The notes: a model not told the origin generated them from the sequence alone. Shown: positions 15,972 through 27,234, numbered from the stretch's first letter. The stretch: 64,000 bases of DNA from Tyzzerella sp. (GCA_017465565.1 JAFTWA010000016.1:27853-91852); one strand, 5' to 3'. Numbers and translations: made by a program.

Positions 15972-18900
15972 TTATTTTGACTTTGGACTAAGAATTTTTA
16001 CTTCTGCAATGCCAACTGAATCTTGACCTTCAGGTACTTCCACTGTAATTCTGATAGAAACTACCTTCGCATCCTCAAATGCCGCATAGTTGGCTGCACC
16101 TGGGATAATAGAACCATTTGCATCAACTACAGCTTCTAAGTCTTCGATGTAACGAACCACTGTTCCGCTACTTTCTTCACAAACTAATTCTATCTTTGTG
16201 ATTTTGTCAAAACACGTATCTGCAAGTTTTGAATTGTAAATCATAATCGCACTTGCTGTCTGCGCTTCTTCAAAGTTGAATGTAAATGTCGTTTTCTTAG
16301 TGATACTGGTTTCACTACTGTATTTGTTGAAAGAGAATAAACCATCATTCAAATAAGAAGCATCACTTGAGCCAGTCACTGTCGCATCATCTGCAATGTT
16401 TTGATATTTGCTAAATGCTTCCATCATAGGTTGCTCTGTAGATGTTGGTCCATTTACAGTCATGATTTCAAGGTCATTTCCATCTTTATCTTTGATTGTA
16501 ACCCACTTAATTTCATCAATCGCATGATTACGCGAGTAAACATTCGTTTCAATATCGTTATGACGATGATATACAATATACGTCTGTTCCCCTACTGTTA
16601 CAAAAGAATGATGTCCTGTACCAGTTACAGTATCAGTTCCAGAAAGGAGGATTCCTCCTTCTTCCTCAGTAAGTTTACGGTAAGGTCCCAAGATGCCATC
16701 TGAAGAAACAGCTTGAATTACCTGATAATCATTTGTCCTATAATCATTTACAGAGAAGGTCAGGTAAACCTTGCCATTATGCTCTGTAATTACAGGACCT
16801 TCATTAATTTCAGCCTCCAATTCATAGGTTGCAGTCTTCTGGTAATCTTTCAGTATAGCGTCCTCCCACTCTGCCACCGTGTAATAGCCGTGGTAAGTAA
16901 GTACTGTAGCAGTACTCCAATCTGGACTCAGCCAATTGTTCATCTTCACACCGCAGATGCGGTCTGAACCTCTGCTGTCCACCCAGAAGAGATACTTATC
17001 ACCATTTGCTGCTACATATGGATGTGGGTCAATTGCTGCTACATAACCCTTATAATTTTCTCCTTTGCTGCTTTCATACGAAGCTTTATTTTCATCAGAA
17101 AATTTCTTGTACAATTCAGGATCAAGCATCATATATTTCGCATATTCCTGCGTATATGTATTTGTACTATATCCATGTTTATTTCCTGTGCCACAGCTAG
17201 ACTCATCTGTAAAGTCTACTAATTTGAAACCGCCATCTGGTCTGTCAGAAACTGCAACATAGAGCATTTCCGTAATACCATCTGAAGTACTTGCGCTGAA
17301 GAACATATAATATGTTCCGTTATTCACGCCATCATCTGTGGCATCTTCGTAAACCACTTCTGGAGCCCAGATATCAGCTGAAACTGCCGCCCGCTCAGCA
17401 TCACTGCTTAATTCTAATGTACTTCCAATTTCTGTCCAGTTCACTATATCTTCTGAGCGGTAGCAATAGCATAAACCGTATGAACCGTATGTACCGTACA
17501 TGTAATAATAGCCATCTACATCTGTATTGTCTAATACAAATGGGTCAGCAACAGATGTCTTCTTCGTATTGCTGAAAAGCATTCCTTCTGGACTAAGCAA
17601 TGTTCTGAGAGCAACAAACGGTGCATCTTCGATGAAAGTTGCCTTTACTTCGTAACTTGTTTTTGTAGCTGTGAAGGTATAAGTTCCGTCAGCAGATAAT
17701 TCCACTTCCTCTCCATCTACACTCAGGCTATTGAATTCATAGCCTGAGTTTGCAGTAGGTGTAAGAGTTACTTTTTCACCAACAATGTAAGATTTATCTG
17801 TTATTTCAGCATTGGTCTGCTTATCTGTAATAACTGTTCCATTTGCAATATCATTGGAAATGTTTATGGTCACTTTATCTGGTGCGCTTGCAGACATTTT
17901 AAATGGCATCTCCACTTCAACATTTTTGTCATCAAATCTCTTTAACCATATTCCTGTTGTTTCAGTGGCATCATATGAGAGTGTTTCAGTTCTCTCTAAT
18001 TTGCCGTCTAAATAGACATTAACCTGTGTTCCAATTCTAACAACTCTTAACTCCAGTCCCTTTCCCTCTGTGATTAAAGAGGTTTCTTCTGCCGACAGTT
18101 CTCGAATCACATTGTAATTTTTATAAGATGCATGTGCAAATGAATACTTCTGTGTGTTTTGATTATAAACAATACTAAAACCTTTATCTCCGCCTTTATC
18201 AGACTTATAATATCCTATTGCAGCTCTGCAACCGTCTTCCTCTGCTTTTGCATGTTTTTTAATTAATATACTCACATCAGAATCTGCATGTTTGTCAGTA
18301 TTAGCGAAATTTAAGTATACGCTGTTTGTAGCATTAACATAATTGCCTGTTTGAACTACTACACCTTTATGTTGATTGGTAAGATTCCACCACTTTAGAG
18401 CATCTCCGTTCGTAGCAAACCTGGACTCTTTGAAACTTGCTGTAATTGTATTTGTTTCTTTCGCTGTAAATGTGTATGTACCATCATTGTTAATAGTTAT
18501 ATCATCATCTTCATTTACTGTTAACGAATCATAGTAATAACCATCTTCTCCTGCTACTGTAAGAGTAACTTTTTCACCGACAATATAACTTTCGGTTGTA
18601 AGGTCTTTGTCTGTGGCAATTGTTCCTTTTGTAGTTTGTGCAATATTCACTGTTGCTTTCTGTGGTTCACCGCCCAGTGTATATTCAATTTCAGTACTCT
18701 CATGGCTATCGCTTCCATACAGTTGCATGTACACAACCGCTGTTTCTGTTGCAATACCACTATCCTTTCCACTAGTCTTATTCTTAGAAAGGTCAAGTGT
18801 CCATGCCTCTATTCCATCCAAATACATATGTGCTGTTGTTCCGATAATTGCTACACGGAATTCAATTCCCTCTTCACTCGTTATACTTTCTATTTCTGCA

Positions 18901-21900
18901 GGATCTAATGTATATTGGGAATTCCAGTTGTTAGTCATCGTATTTGAACTCATCGTCTGAATTCTATATCCTGTATTTGCGTCTGTATTATCCAAACTAA
19001 TTCGGAAAGTTTCATTATTGCCGCCAGTAAACGAGAACTGAATTGCAAAACGGAATTTATTCGAGCTTCTATCTTTGTCACGTAGTTTTACAGTCACATC
19101 TCTGTATGTATTATCAGAAGTTGCAAGCCAGGTTGAACCATTATCTTTATTTGCTAGGGAAGTCACTTTCACAATTCCATCATGTTGTTTTTTCAGATTC
19201 CAACTTGCATTTTCAACAAAGATAGATTCAGCAAAGCTCCCTTCTACAGTATGATTTGCCTGTGTTGCTATAAATGTGTATTTTCCATCTGCATCAGCAG
19301 TCACATCTTTTCCATCCACTTTCAGTGAATTGTAATAGAACCCTGATGCACCTTCTGCTTTCAAAGTAACCTTTTCACCAACTATGTAAGATTTATCTGT
19401 TATTTCAGCATTTGTTTGCTTGTCTGTAGTAACTGTTCCATTTGCAATATTTTCAGCAATATTAATGCTTGCAGTTGCTGGTTCTCCGCCTAATGTAAAC
19501 GGAATTTCAACTGCATAATTAGAACTACATTCTACCCATATAGATACTTGTGCTGTTTTGTTTCCAACTTTATTTTCATCGAGAGCCCATGTTTTTACTT
19601 CTTTACCCTCAATATATGCCTTCGCAGTTGTACCTATAATAGCCAACCGAAACTCAAGACCTTCCGAGCCATTCTCTCCTTTTAGTTTTGCAATTGCTTC
19701 GTCTGATAATACATCACATTTCTCCCATGTAGGTTGATTTAAGGTTCCGTTAAGGGTTCGAAGTTTATATTTTCCACCATCGATGGTGATTCCTGCCTTA
19801 AAGGTCTCTGTTCCAAACTTAAATTGCAAATCTACATTAAATCTATTGTTAGGATTTGGATCTTTTAAAATTAAGGTTACATCTCTATAAGTTGCTAATT
19901 TTGTATCAAGACGTCCACTTTTACCATAAGTACCGCCATTATTATTACCTGGAACTGAAATAACACCATCATATTGTGATGTTAAATCCCAATTAGCATT
20001 ATCATTAAATATCTTCTCTACAAAGCTTCCTTCGATTGTGTAGTTATATCTTTCTGCTTTAAAACTATAAGTTCCGTCAGCAAAAATAACCTTTTCGCTT
20101 AATACTTCATCATCACCATGTTTTACAACAAAGTCTTTACAGTTGTAACCATCTGCTGTATCAACTACAAGTTCCACTGTCTGCCCAACATAGTAGTCTT
20201 TCTTCGCTGTAATTGTTCCATATGCAGAATCTGTAGGAACGTTAATATTAAGAATGACTTTACGATTGAAAGTTGCTTCTACAGTGTTCTCATCCTTAGC
20301 AGTGAATGTATATGTTCCGTCGGTATCTAGTTTAACTGGAGAACCATTTACCTTTAAGCCTGTGCAGCCGTAACCGTCTTTGGCTACTGGTTTGAGTGTT
20401 ACACTTCCATCAACGTAGTTCTTTTCATTAAGTACTTGAACTGCTCCGCCATCTGCTGGTAAGTTTGTGATGCGAACATCTGCCAGTTTAACCCTTTCTA
20501 ACTCATAAGGCATCAAAACACTATGTCCCGTATTTCCATAAAGTCTGACTGACACTTTTGCTGCACTGCTTCCAACACCGCTGTCTTTACCACTCTGGTT
20601 TTTAGAAAGATCGAAAGAGCATGCCGGTACTGTCTTACCATCAAGATATACATGTGCCTCTTTTCCAACGATAGCTACGCGGAATTCAATACCCTCTTCA
20701 CCTGTTACTTTTTTAACTTCGTCCTCATCCAATGTATAAGGACTCTGCCAGTTAGCAAACAAGGTATCACCATTCATGGTCTGAATTCTATATTTTCCAT
20801 CTGAATCTGTGTTATGCAGTCTAAGTCTGAAGGACTCACCATTATCAAAGGCAAAATGTATTGCCACACCGAAATCTTTTATGTTGCTATTCATATTTTT
20901 CGCTGTAACAGTTACACCTCTGTACGCAGAATCCTTCGTATCAGCCCATCCAGAATAGTCAGAGCTATTGCTCGGATTTGCAAGTGCTAAAATACCTACA
21001 TTGTGGTTCAATAGACTCCATTTTCCTCCAGTTGTGAGAACTCCTGCCGCAAAGCTTCCTGTTACTTCATTTTCAGCTTTCGCTTTAAATGTTGGAAGCA
21101 ATGAGTTTTCATCAACCTTAACATCTTTGTCATTTGCTTTTAATGAATCGTAATAGTAATCACCTTCGCCTGTTGGGATAAGAGCCACTCTATCACCAAC
21201 GAAGTATTTGTTGATATCAAGCTGAGTAGTGATTGTTCCATTTTCAATATCATCAGCAATGTTAATGATTGCATTTTCAGGCATTACTTCTGTTATTGAA
21301 TATGCAAACTCAAGATTTTCTACGCCTGCATCATCATAATGTCTGATATATACAGTTGCTGGTGTGTCAGCAGTAATTCCAGTTGCCCCAGTCGTGTTTG
21401 TTGCACCTTCATATGAACTGTTCTGGTGGAACTGGGCGATATCACGAACATTCACTTTTCTATCGCCAATGTAAAGGTGGATATCTGTACCCTTACGAAC
21501 AATTCGGAATTCCACTCCATCTTCTTTGAACTGTCTATATTCATCAGGAGTCAAATCACCATGCGCAGTATAGATGTCATATATTCTGTTCAGATTTTTC
21601 GCATCAGCACCTTTATTGATTGACTGAATCCATGCGCCATTTGCATTTGTAGTAACACCGAATGAAACATTTGCGTCTTTATCACCGTCGTATTTTCCAT
21701 CTCCGTCCACGTCGAACAAGAACAAGGCCTCTGTTCTAGGCCATTTTGAACCCTGGTCAGTAGAATTTTGATCATCTCTCACTGTCAAAGTTAAATCCAT
21801 GTCTGTGTATTTGTCGTAGAACTCGAGCCATCCACCATTGCCGCCGTTAGGCAGTGCAATTACACCATCTGCAGTAATAGCACCATCTTCAACTTTGTAG

Positions 21901-24900
21901 TTCTTATTCTGTTCTACAAGGTCCCATGCACTGTTATCTTTGAAGATTCTTTCTGCGAAGCTTCCCTTCAATGTATGGCCCTCTTTCTTCGCTTCGAAGC
22001 TATAAGTTCCATCCCAGTTAAGGGTTACTTCTTTGCCGTCTACTTTCAGACCTGTGCAGTAGTAGCCTTCCTCGCCTTTGCCGCTTGCAATGACTGTCTG
22101 TCCTGCATAATAGTGCATTTGTTTCGTAACAGCAGTTCCATTTTTACTGTCTTTGATTGTGATTTTAATTGGTTCCTCTGCTTCTGCAAATTCGAATGGA
22201 ATCACTGCATCAACGCCCGTATTACCAAAGTGTCTAATACCAATCTGCGCTGTCACATCTTCCACTTCACTGTCTTCACCATCTATGTTTTTAGAAAGGT
22301 CGAAGCCATATGCGTGTTCATCTTCAAAGTAAACGTCAACGCCTGAACCAATGCGAAGAATGCGCATTTTCAGACCTTCGCCATTTGTAATCTTCTCTGC
22401 CTGCTCCGCACTTAAAGTGTAGCCAGTTGTTAACCAGTTCAGGATGGTTCCATTCATGTTCTGGAGAATGTATGAACCATCTTTCGTATCATTTGTTACT
22501 GTGAATGTAACAGTCTCGCCATTTGTAAAGTAGAATCTTACAGCTGTTCTGAAATTCTTATCTTCACTCTTCTGGTCAATCAATGTGACTGTCATGTCCA
22601 CATCTTTATATGTATTGGCTGAAGTCTTAACCCAGTTTGAATCTCCATTGCTGTTAGGAACGATAAGCTTACCTTCGTTCTGTTTCAGCAGATTCCATTT
22701 TTCACTTGGCTCAAATACTTTCTTCGCTACTTCGCCTTCTACTGTGTATTCTTTTTCAGTTGCAGCAAATGAATAGGTGAAATCCCAATCGATTGGAACT
22801 TCTTTGCCATTTACCTTTATCCATGTAGGATAATGGTCGTCTTTTTCCGCCATAACCTTTACAGTATCACCAACAAAGTATTGTTGTTTTTCTGTAGCAA
22901 CGGAACCATTTTTACCTGGGAGGGTTGTGATTTTTACAAAATCATACTCGTCAGTCAGTTCAAATGGCATTTCAATCTTAACACCTGCATCGTCATAGTG
23001 TCTGATTGTCACAGTTGCTAGCATATCAGCAGTTACGCCACTGTTGTTATTTGTAAGGTCAGCAACCGCTAACATTCTGTCACCAATATAAAGTGTGATT
23101 TCTGTGCCGTATCTCACGATTCGTAAATCCACACCACCATTTATGTATTGTTCGAATTCTTCATCGGTAAGAGTTCCCCAATCTGTCCATCTCTTATAAA
23201 TGTACTGTGTAGATTTCCCATCCACTGTATTTGCAGCATTATTCAAAGATTGAATCCGCATACTATTTTCATCTGTACTAGTACCAAAGGAAATGTGTGC
23301 TCCATTTTCAAACACAAACAATACGTCTGTTCTTGGGAACAATTCTTTACCTTCCTTATCGTACTCTTTCGATGTACGATCATCCTTCACTCTTAAAGTC
23401 AGGTTCATATTTGCCTGCTTTTCGGCAAATTTAAGGTTTCCTCTTCCACCTTCTGGCATTGTGATGAGACCATCATACTGACCTGAAACATCAAAGCCAT
23501 CTGCCATTTTGAATAAAGTATTCTTCAAATTTACGCTTGTTGTGGTAGTAATCTTATATGGAATCTCCACTACTTCACGATTTGCCGCCCAAGCTTCAAA
23601 TCCAATCTGTGCAGTACATTTTGAATACTCGTCATCTAATACTTCCACTGCAATCAGTTTGCCGTCCAAGTGAACGTTTGCATATTTTCCATCTCTCTGA
23701 ATTGAAAGCTTAATGCCGTCTTCACCTGTCAATTTGGCTGCTTCCGCATCCGTCATTTCGTAAATGCCCTTCCAGCCAGTTAAGGAATTCGCACCCGAAT
23801 GTTTTGCGTATTGTACGATATACTTGCTGTCTTGATACAAGATGTCAACATGCCATGTCTTCTCATTGCTAAATGCCACTTTGAGACCCTGACGCTGTTG
23901 TGTGAAAACATCATTGTCACCGACTTCTGCTGCTTCCTTATCATACTTAAAGGTTGCTTCTACTGTAAATTTATTGTACTTATCGTTGGAAAGAAGATTT
24001 CCGGAACCTCCAAACTTATATATGATGCCATCATTCTGGTCATCTAAAATCCAACTTGCTCCTGTTACCGTAAACGCCTGATATTCCAAAGACAATTCTA
24101 CTTCCATATCACGATTCAAGTAGATACTGCGAACAAGTTTTTCGTAGCCTTCTTTTTCAATCGTAATGGTGTAATAACCTTGTTTCAGGTCTGTCAATGT
24201 GAACTTACCTTTGCTGTCAAGCTCCAGTGGTTTTTCACCAGTTGGTCCAGTATAACTTGCAGACACATCCTTGAGGCTTCCACCGCCAAGCTTGTTTGCA
24301 ATCACTGTGCCGCTAAGCGTTTTATTTCCTTCTGTTACAAGAACTGCTGCAGCCGAAATTTTCATTCCGCCCTTTACACCGCGCTCCGTGATTGTAACAG
24401 AACCATCTTCGTTAAAGTTTGCTTTTGTAATATATTCTTCTCCGTTAATCAGAATAGAATTTAACGCATAACCCTCTTCTGGAGTGATGGTAACGTTCGT
24501 CTTCATACCTGGAATTACTGCTGTTCCACCTTCGATTGTATAGTGTTCTCCAGCCTGTAATTCCACAGGAACTGTTCCCTGTACGCCGTTTTCATCAAAT
24601 CTGTAGTATTGGTATACGTTTGAGAGACCAGCACCATATTGTTGTGCAAAATGGTACCAGTATCTGTCTACATTTGCATCTACACCTTCATAGTTAAATG
24701 AAGTAATGTGTGCAGGGTTAACATACACGTAGCTGTCTTTCATTGCATCTACGTCTAAATCAAACTTATCCATATATTCCCATGGAATAAATAATTCTAA
24801 GCAATATCCGTAGCAGCCTTCTGTATTGACTTCGCCGCCCTTTGTTGTAGTGCCGAGAACAGCCATCATATCTTCTGTTGTTGCCACGTTTACGTATCCG

Positions 24901-25397
24901 CCTTTACCATTGCTCTTCTTGAAGGTCATATCACCAGTAGGTAAAAGGTCAATCTCAAATACGCTGTTCTGGTTTCTATTTACAAGTGTGTTTGGTGCAA
25001 GATACATTTCAACACAACTGTTCATATAAGATGAACGAGTTGTATTTACATAAATAGGGTTCCCTTCTGTAACATCATAGACAAAATACATACCCTTATC
25101 GCCATAGTAGCTTGTCATGGCAATATCGACATCTGCTCCGCCTTCCTTATTTGATAAGTAAAGCCAGTTGTTTTTCTGGTATTGCTCTTCGTCCAGGACA
25201 CCATCGATGACAAATCCAGCATCTGTCTCTGCCTTCGTCTCATCAGGATTGACATATCCGTAATCATCTTCCCCAACTACTTCCTTCACATTGTTGCGGA
25301 GATATGCCAGCAACCCTAATGCGCAACCACATACTAAAAAGACAGCAGCAATAATCGCTATCAATTTTTTCGTGGTCAACTTCTTAGGTTTTTCCAT
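15972..25397 (-). CDS. Giant modular surface protein with C-terminal GH43 domain (3141 aa)
   Basis: Order of parts: an N-terminal membrane segment (11-32, after a Lys-rich start) that anchors or exports the protein; a CBM9/DOMON-like sugar-binding domain (about 60-270); a short beta-rich segment (281-350); a carboxypeptidase-regulatory-like domain (352-440). Then come eight tandem modules of about 270 residues (440-2595). Each begins with W[ND]L..Q..G, continues as a jelly-roll-like domain containing a [ILV][DE]G[KR]..L or similar hairpin, and ends in an InlB/Big-like GTYTF.A..T.EGSF repeat. A GH43 five-blade propeller (about 2605-2980) starts with SVADPFVLDN (catalytic base Asp) and contains INEGPVI (putative acid Glu). 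A discoidin-like end (2980-3141) closes the protein. No LPXTG. The C-terminal ~540 residues are a paralogue of the next gene upstream. It probably binds and trims a large glycan at the cell surface. Confidence 0.88.
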   Translation of the reverse strand: MEKPKKLTTKKLIAIIAAVFLVCGCALGLLAYLRNNVKEVVGEDDYGYVNPDETKAETDAGFVIDGVLDEEQYQKNNWLYLSNKEGGADVDIAMTSYYGDKGMYFVYDVTEGNPIYVNTTRSSYMNSCVEMYLAPNTLVNRNQNSVFEIDLLPTGDMTFKKSNGKGGYVNVATTEDMMAVLGTTTKGGEVNTEGCYGYCLELFIPWEYMDKFDLDVDAMKDSYVYVNPAHITSFNYEGVDANVDRYWYHFAQQYGAGLSNVYQYYRFDENGVQGTVPVELQAGEHYTIEGGTAVIPGMKTNVTITPEEGYALNSILINGEEYITKANFNEDGSVTITERGVKGGMKISAAAVLVTEGNKTLSGTVIANKLGGGSLKDVSASYTGPTGEKPLELDSKGKFTLTDLKQGYYTITIEKEGYEKLVRSIYLNRDMEVELSLEYQAFTVTGASWILDDQNDGIIYKFGGSGNLLSNDKYNKFTVEATFKYDKEAAEVGDNDVFTQQRQGLKVAFSNEKTWHVDILYQDSKYIVQYAKHSGANSLTGWKGIYEMTDAEAAKLTGEDGIKLSIQRDGKYANVHLDGKLIAVEVLDDEYSKCTAQIGFEAWAANREVVEIPYKITTTTSVNLKNTLFKMADGFDVSGQYDGLITMPEGGRGNLKFAEKQANMNLTLRVKDDRTSKEYDKEGKELFPRTDVLFVFENGAHISFGTSTDENSMRIQSLNNAANTVDGKSTQYIYKRWTDWGTLTDEEFEQYINGGVDLRIVRYGTEITLYIGDRMLAVADLTNNNSGVTADMLATVTIRHYDDAGVKIEMPFELTDEYDFVKITTLPGKNGSVATEKQQYFVGDTVKVMAEKDDHYPTWIKVNGKEVPIDWDFTYSFAATEKEYTVEGEVAKKVFEPSEKWNLLKQNEGKLIVPNSNGDSNWVKTSANTYKDVDMTVTLIDQKSEDKNFRTAVRFYFTNGETVTFTVTNDTKDGSYILQNMNGTILNWLTTGYTLSAEQAEKITNGEGLKMRILRIGSGVDVYFEDEHAYGFDLSKNIDGEDSEVEDVTAQIGIRHFGNTGVDAVIPFEFAEAEEPIKITIKDSKNGTAVTKQMHYYAGQTVIASGKGEEGYYCTGLKVDGKEVTLNWDGTYSFEAKKEGHTLKGSFAERIFKDNSAWDLVEQNKNYKVEDGAITADGVIALPNGGNGGWLEFYDKYTDMDLTLTVRDDQNSTDQGSKWPRTEALFLFDVDGDGKYDGDKDANVSFGVTTNANGAWIQSINKGADAKNLNRIYDIYTAHGDLTPDEYRQFKEDGVEFRIVRKGTDIHLYIGDRKVNVRDIAQFHQNSSYEGATNTTGATGITADTPATVYIRHYDDAGVENLEFAYSITEVMPENAIINIADDIENGTITTQLDINKYFVGDRVALIPTGEGDYYYDSLKANDKDVKVDENSLLPTFKAKAENEVTGSFAAGVLTTGGKWSLLNHNVGILALANPSNSSDYSGWADTKDSAYRGVTVTAKNMNSNIKDFGVAIHFAFDNGESFRLRLHNTDSDGKYRIQTMNGDTLFANWQSPYTLDEDEVKKVTGEEGIEFRVAIVGKEAHVYLDGKTVPACSFDLSKNQSGKDSGVGSSAAKVSVRLYGNTGHSVLMPYELERVKLADVRITNLPADGGAVQVLNEKNYVDGSVTLKPVAKDGYGCTGLKVNGSPVKLDTDGTYTFTAKDENTVEATFNRKVILNINVPTDSAYGTITAKKDYYVGQTVELVVDTADGYNCKDFVVKHGDDEVLSEKVIFADGTYSFKAERYNYTIEGSFVEKIFNDNANWDLTSQYDGVISVPGNNNGGTYGKSGRLDTKLATYRDVTLILKDPNPNNRFNVDLQFKFGTETFKAGITIDGGKYKLRTLNGTLNQPTWEKCDVLSDEAIAKLKGENGSEGLEFRLAIIGTTAKAYIEGKEVKTWALDENKVGNKTAQVSIWVECSSNYAVEIPFTLGGEPATASINIAENIANGTVTTDKQTNAEITDKSYIVGEKVTLKAEGASGFYYNSLKVDGKDVTADADGKYTFIATQANHTVEGSFAESIFVENASWNLKKQHDGIVKVTSLANKDNGSTWLATSDNTYRDVTVKLRDKDRSSNKFRFAIQFSFTGGNNETFRISLDNTDANTGYRIQTMSSNTMTNNWNSQYTLDPAEIESITSEEGIEFRVAIIGTTAHMYLDGIEAWTLDLSKNKTSGKDSGIATETAVVYMQLYGSDSHESTEIEYTLGGEPQKATVNIAQTTKGTIATDKDLTTESYIVGEKVTLTVAGEDGYYYDSLTVNEDDDITINNDGTYTFTAKETNTITASFKESRFATNGDALKWWNLTNQHKGVVVQTGNYVNATNSVYLNFANTDKHADSDVSILIKKHAKAEEDGCRAAIGYYKSDKGGDKGFSIVYNQNTQKYSFAHASYKNYNVIRELSAEETSLITEGKGLELRVVRIGTQVNVYLDGKLERTETLSYDATETTGIWLKRFDDKNVEVEMPFKMSASAPDKVTINISNDIANGTVITDKQTNAEITDKSYIVGEKVTLTPTANSGYEFNSLSVDGEEVELSADGTYTFTATKTSYEVKATFIEDAPFVALRTLLSPEGMLFSNTKKTSVADPFVLDNTDVDGYYYMYGTYGSYGLCYCYRSEDIVNWTEIGSTLELSSDAERAAVSADIWAPEVVYEDATDDGVNNGTYYMFFSASTSDGITEMLYVAVSDRPDGGFKLVDFTDESSCGTGNKHGYSTNTYTQEYAKYMMLDPELYKKFSDENKASYESSKGENYKGYVAAIDPHPYVAANGDKYLFWVDSRGSDRICGVKMNNWLSPDWSTATVLTYHGYYTVAEWEDAILKDYQKTATYELEAEINEGPVITEHNGKVYLTFSVNDYRTNDYQVIQAVSSDGILGPYRKLTEEEGGILLSGTDTVTGTGHHSFVTVGEQTYIVYHRHNDIETNVYSRNHAIDEIKWVTIKDKDGNDLEIMTVNGPTSTEQPMMEAFSKYQNIADDATVTGSSDASYLNDGLFSFNKYSSETSITKKTTFTFNFEEAQTASAIMIYNSKLADTCFDKITKIELVCEESSGTVVRYIEDLEAVVDANGSIIPGAANYAAFEDAKVVSIRITVEVPEGQDSVGIAEVKILSPKSK

Positions 25398-25410
25398 TCA
25401 TAACACCTCC

Positions 25411-27234
25411 CTATTTTCCAAGAATTCTTACTTCTGAAATACCTACTGACTCTTGGCCTTCTGGCACTTCTACTGTAATTCTAATAGACTTCACATTCAG
25501 CTCATCGAACTCTGCGTATGTTGCAGCCCCAGGAGTAATGTAATAAACAGCACCATCAAGGTCATTTTCCTTATAGTATTCTGAACTGAATTCCAAATCT
25601 TTGATAAAACGAGTTACTTCCTCGCCATTTTCTTCGCAAACCAATTCAATTCTAGAGATGTTCTTGAAAGAGGTATTCTCCATCTTTGAATTGTAAATCA
25701 TAACCGCACGTACCGCTCTTGCTGATGCAAAATCAAAGGTAAATGTGGTTTCTTCTGTAATACTGGTTTCTTTAATGTTTTCAATAAAGACTGGATTAGC
25801 ATATTTATATATAGAAAGAAGTCCGTCGTTCAAATATGAAACATCAGCAGAACCGCTTACAGAAGCTTCTTCTGCGATATTCTTATATTCTGCATAGGCT
25901 TCTATCTTAGGCTGAACCGTACAGGTTGGTCCGTTTGTGTACATTACGTCAAGGTCATTTCCGTCTTTGTCCTTGATTGTAATCCATTTCACTTCGTCAA
26001 TCGCCGCATTTCTTTTATGACCTGCTACTACGAAATCATCGTGGCGATGATAAATGATATATAATTTTCCACCAACTTCCAACATCGTATGATGCCCTGT
26101 TCCTGAGATTTCCTGGCTTCCAGATGTACTGCCGGAAATCACGATTCCACCTTCTTCTTCGGTAAGTTTTCTATATGGTCCCAAAACATTGTCAGAAACT
26201 GCCTGTGCAACCTGATATGAACTGTCATTGTATGAGTTAACTGAGAATGTCAGGTAATATTTATCATTGTGCTTTACTATCTGTGGCCCTTCATTGATAC
26301 CAACATTGGCTAACTCATAAGTAACTTTCTCAACTGTCTGTCCTTCTTTCTCTGCTTTCCAATCATCCACTGTATAATATGTATGATAGGTTAATGCTGT
26401 GGCTGTGCTCCAGTCCGGCTTCAGCCAGTTATCCATCTTTACACCAACAAGGCGGTCAGAGCCTCTACAGTCTACCCATAAGAGGTATTTTGTTCCATCT
26501 TCATCAATATATGGATGTGGGTCAATTCCACCTGTATATCCGCCGTAAGCCTCTGCTCTTGAACCACCGTTTGCATCTGAAAAATCTCTATATTCCTGTG
26601 GGTCAAAGATAAGATATTTCGCATAATAGTGAGGATATTTCTTCGCATCATATGTGTGAAAATTGCCTTCTCCACAGCTTGCTTCATCTTTGAAGTTTAC
26701 TAATTGAAACTCTTTGTCCGGATACTTAGAAGTTGCAACAAACATAAGCTCATATGGATGTCCTTCTTCTACGCCGTTCTTTCCAGCCACCACAGTTGTG
26801 TCTTCTGCCGGTGATGCACTGAAGAACATATAGTAAGTTTCTGTGTCTGGATCATATACAACTTCCGGTGCCCACATTTCATTATCTGTTACCCTGCGGA
26901 ACTCTGTCTGCGAACCATCCTCTGCAAATTCCATGTTATCTAATGTATTTCCAACCGGTTCCCAGTCCATTAAGTTTGTGGAACGATAACAGAAAAGTGA
27001 CCCCTCTGTAACATATTGATAGTAGTAGCCGTCCACTTCCGTGTTGTCCAAAATAAACGGGTCAGCACCACTGGTCTTTTTGTCGTTGCGGTAGAACAGT
27101 TCTTTGTTGTAGTCGGACTGAGTCTGTCCCTCTTCGAGTTGACCCTGGTAGTTCGACACCCAATACTGCGTCTCGCGCCCGCAACCTGACAGCAGCATTC
27201 CTGCTGCTATCAGTAAAACTAATAATTTTTTCAT
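25411..27234 (-). CDS. GH43-family lipoprotein
   Basis: 607 residues with a lipoprotein signal peptide, lipobox LLSGC (Cys18). The GH43 propeller begins SGADPFILDNTEVDGYYY near 55, with WAPEVVYDPDTETYYMFFSA near 120 and the acid region INEGPQIV near 315. The end (about 455-607) is discoidin-like. It is closely similar to the C-terminal part of the 3141-residue neighbour, so the two arose by duplication. GH43 enzymes are arabinofuranosidases, xylosidases, galactosidases or endo-arabinanases; specificity unknown. Start: ATG with GGAGG 12 nt upstream. Expressed with the ABC importer upstream in the same transcript. Confidence 0.9.
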   Translation of the reverse strand: MKKLLVLLIAAGMLLSGCGRETQYWVSNYQGQLEEGQTQSDYNKELFYRNDKKTSGADPFILDNTEVDGYYYQYVTEGSLFCYRSTNLMDWEPVGNTLDNMEFAEDGSQTEFRRVTDNEMWAPEVVYDPDTETYYMFFSASPAEDTTVVAGKNGVEEGHPYELMFVATSKYPDKEFQLVNFKDEASCGEGNFHTYDAKKYPHYYAKYLIFDPQEYRDFSDANGGSRAEAYGGYTGGIDPHPYIDEDGTKYLLWVDCRGSDRLVGVKMDNWLKPDWSTATALTYHTYYTVDDWKAEKEGQTVEKVTYELANVGINEGPQIVKHNDKYYLTFSVNSYNDSSYQVAQAVSDNVLGPYRKLTEEEGGIVISGSTSGSQEISGTGHHTMLEVGGKLYIIYHRHDDFVVAGHKRNAAIDEVKWITIKDKDGNDLDVMYTNGPTCTVQPKIEAYAEYKNIAEEASVSGSADVSYLNDGLLSIYKYANPVFIENIKETSITEETTFTFDFASARAVRAVMIYNSKMENTSFKNISRIELVCEENGEEVTRFIKDLEFSSEYYKENDLDGAVYYITPGAATYAEFDELNVKSIRITVEVPEGQESVGISEVRILGK

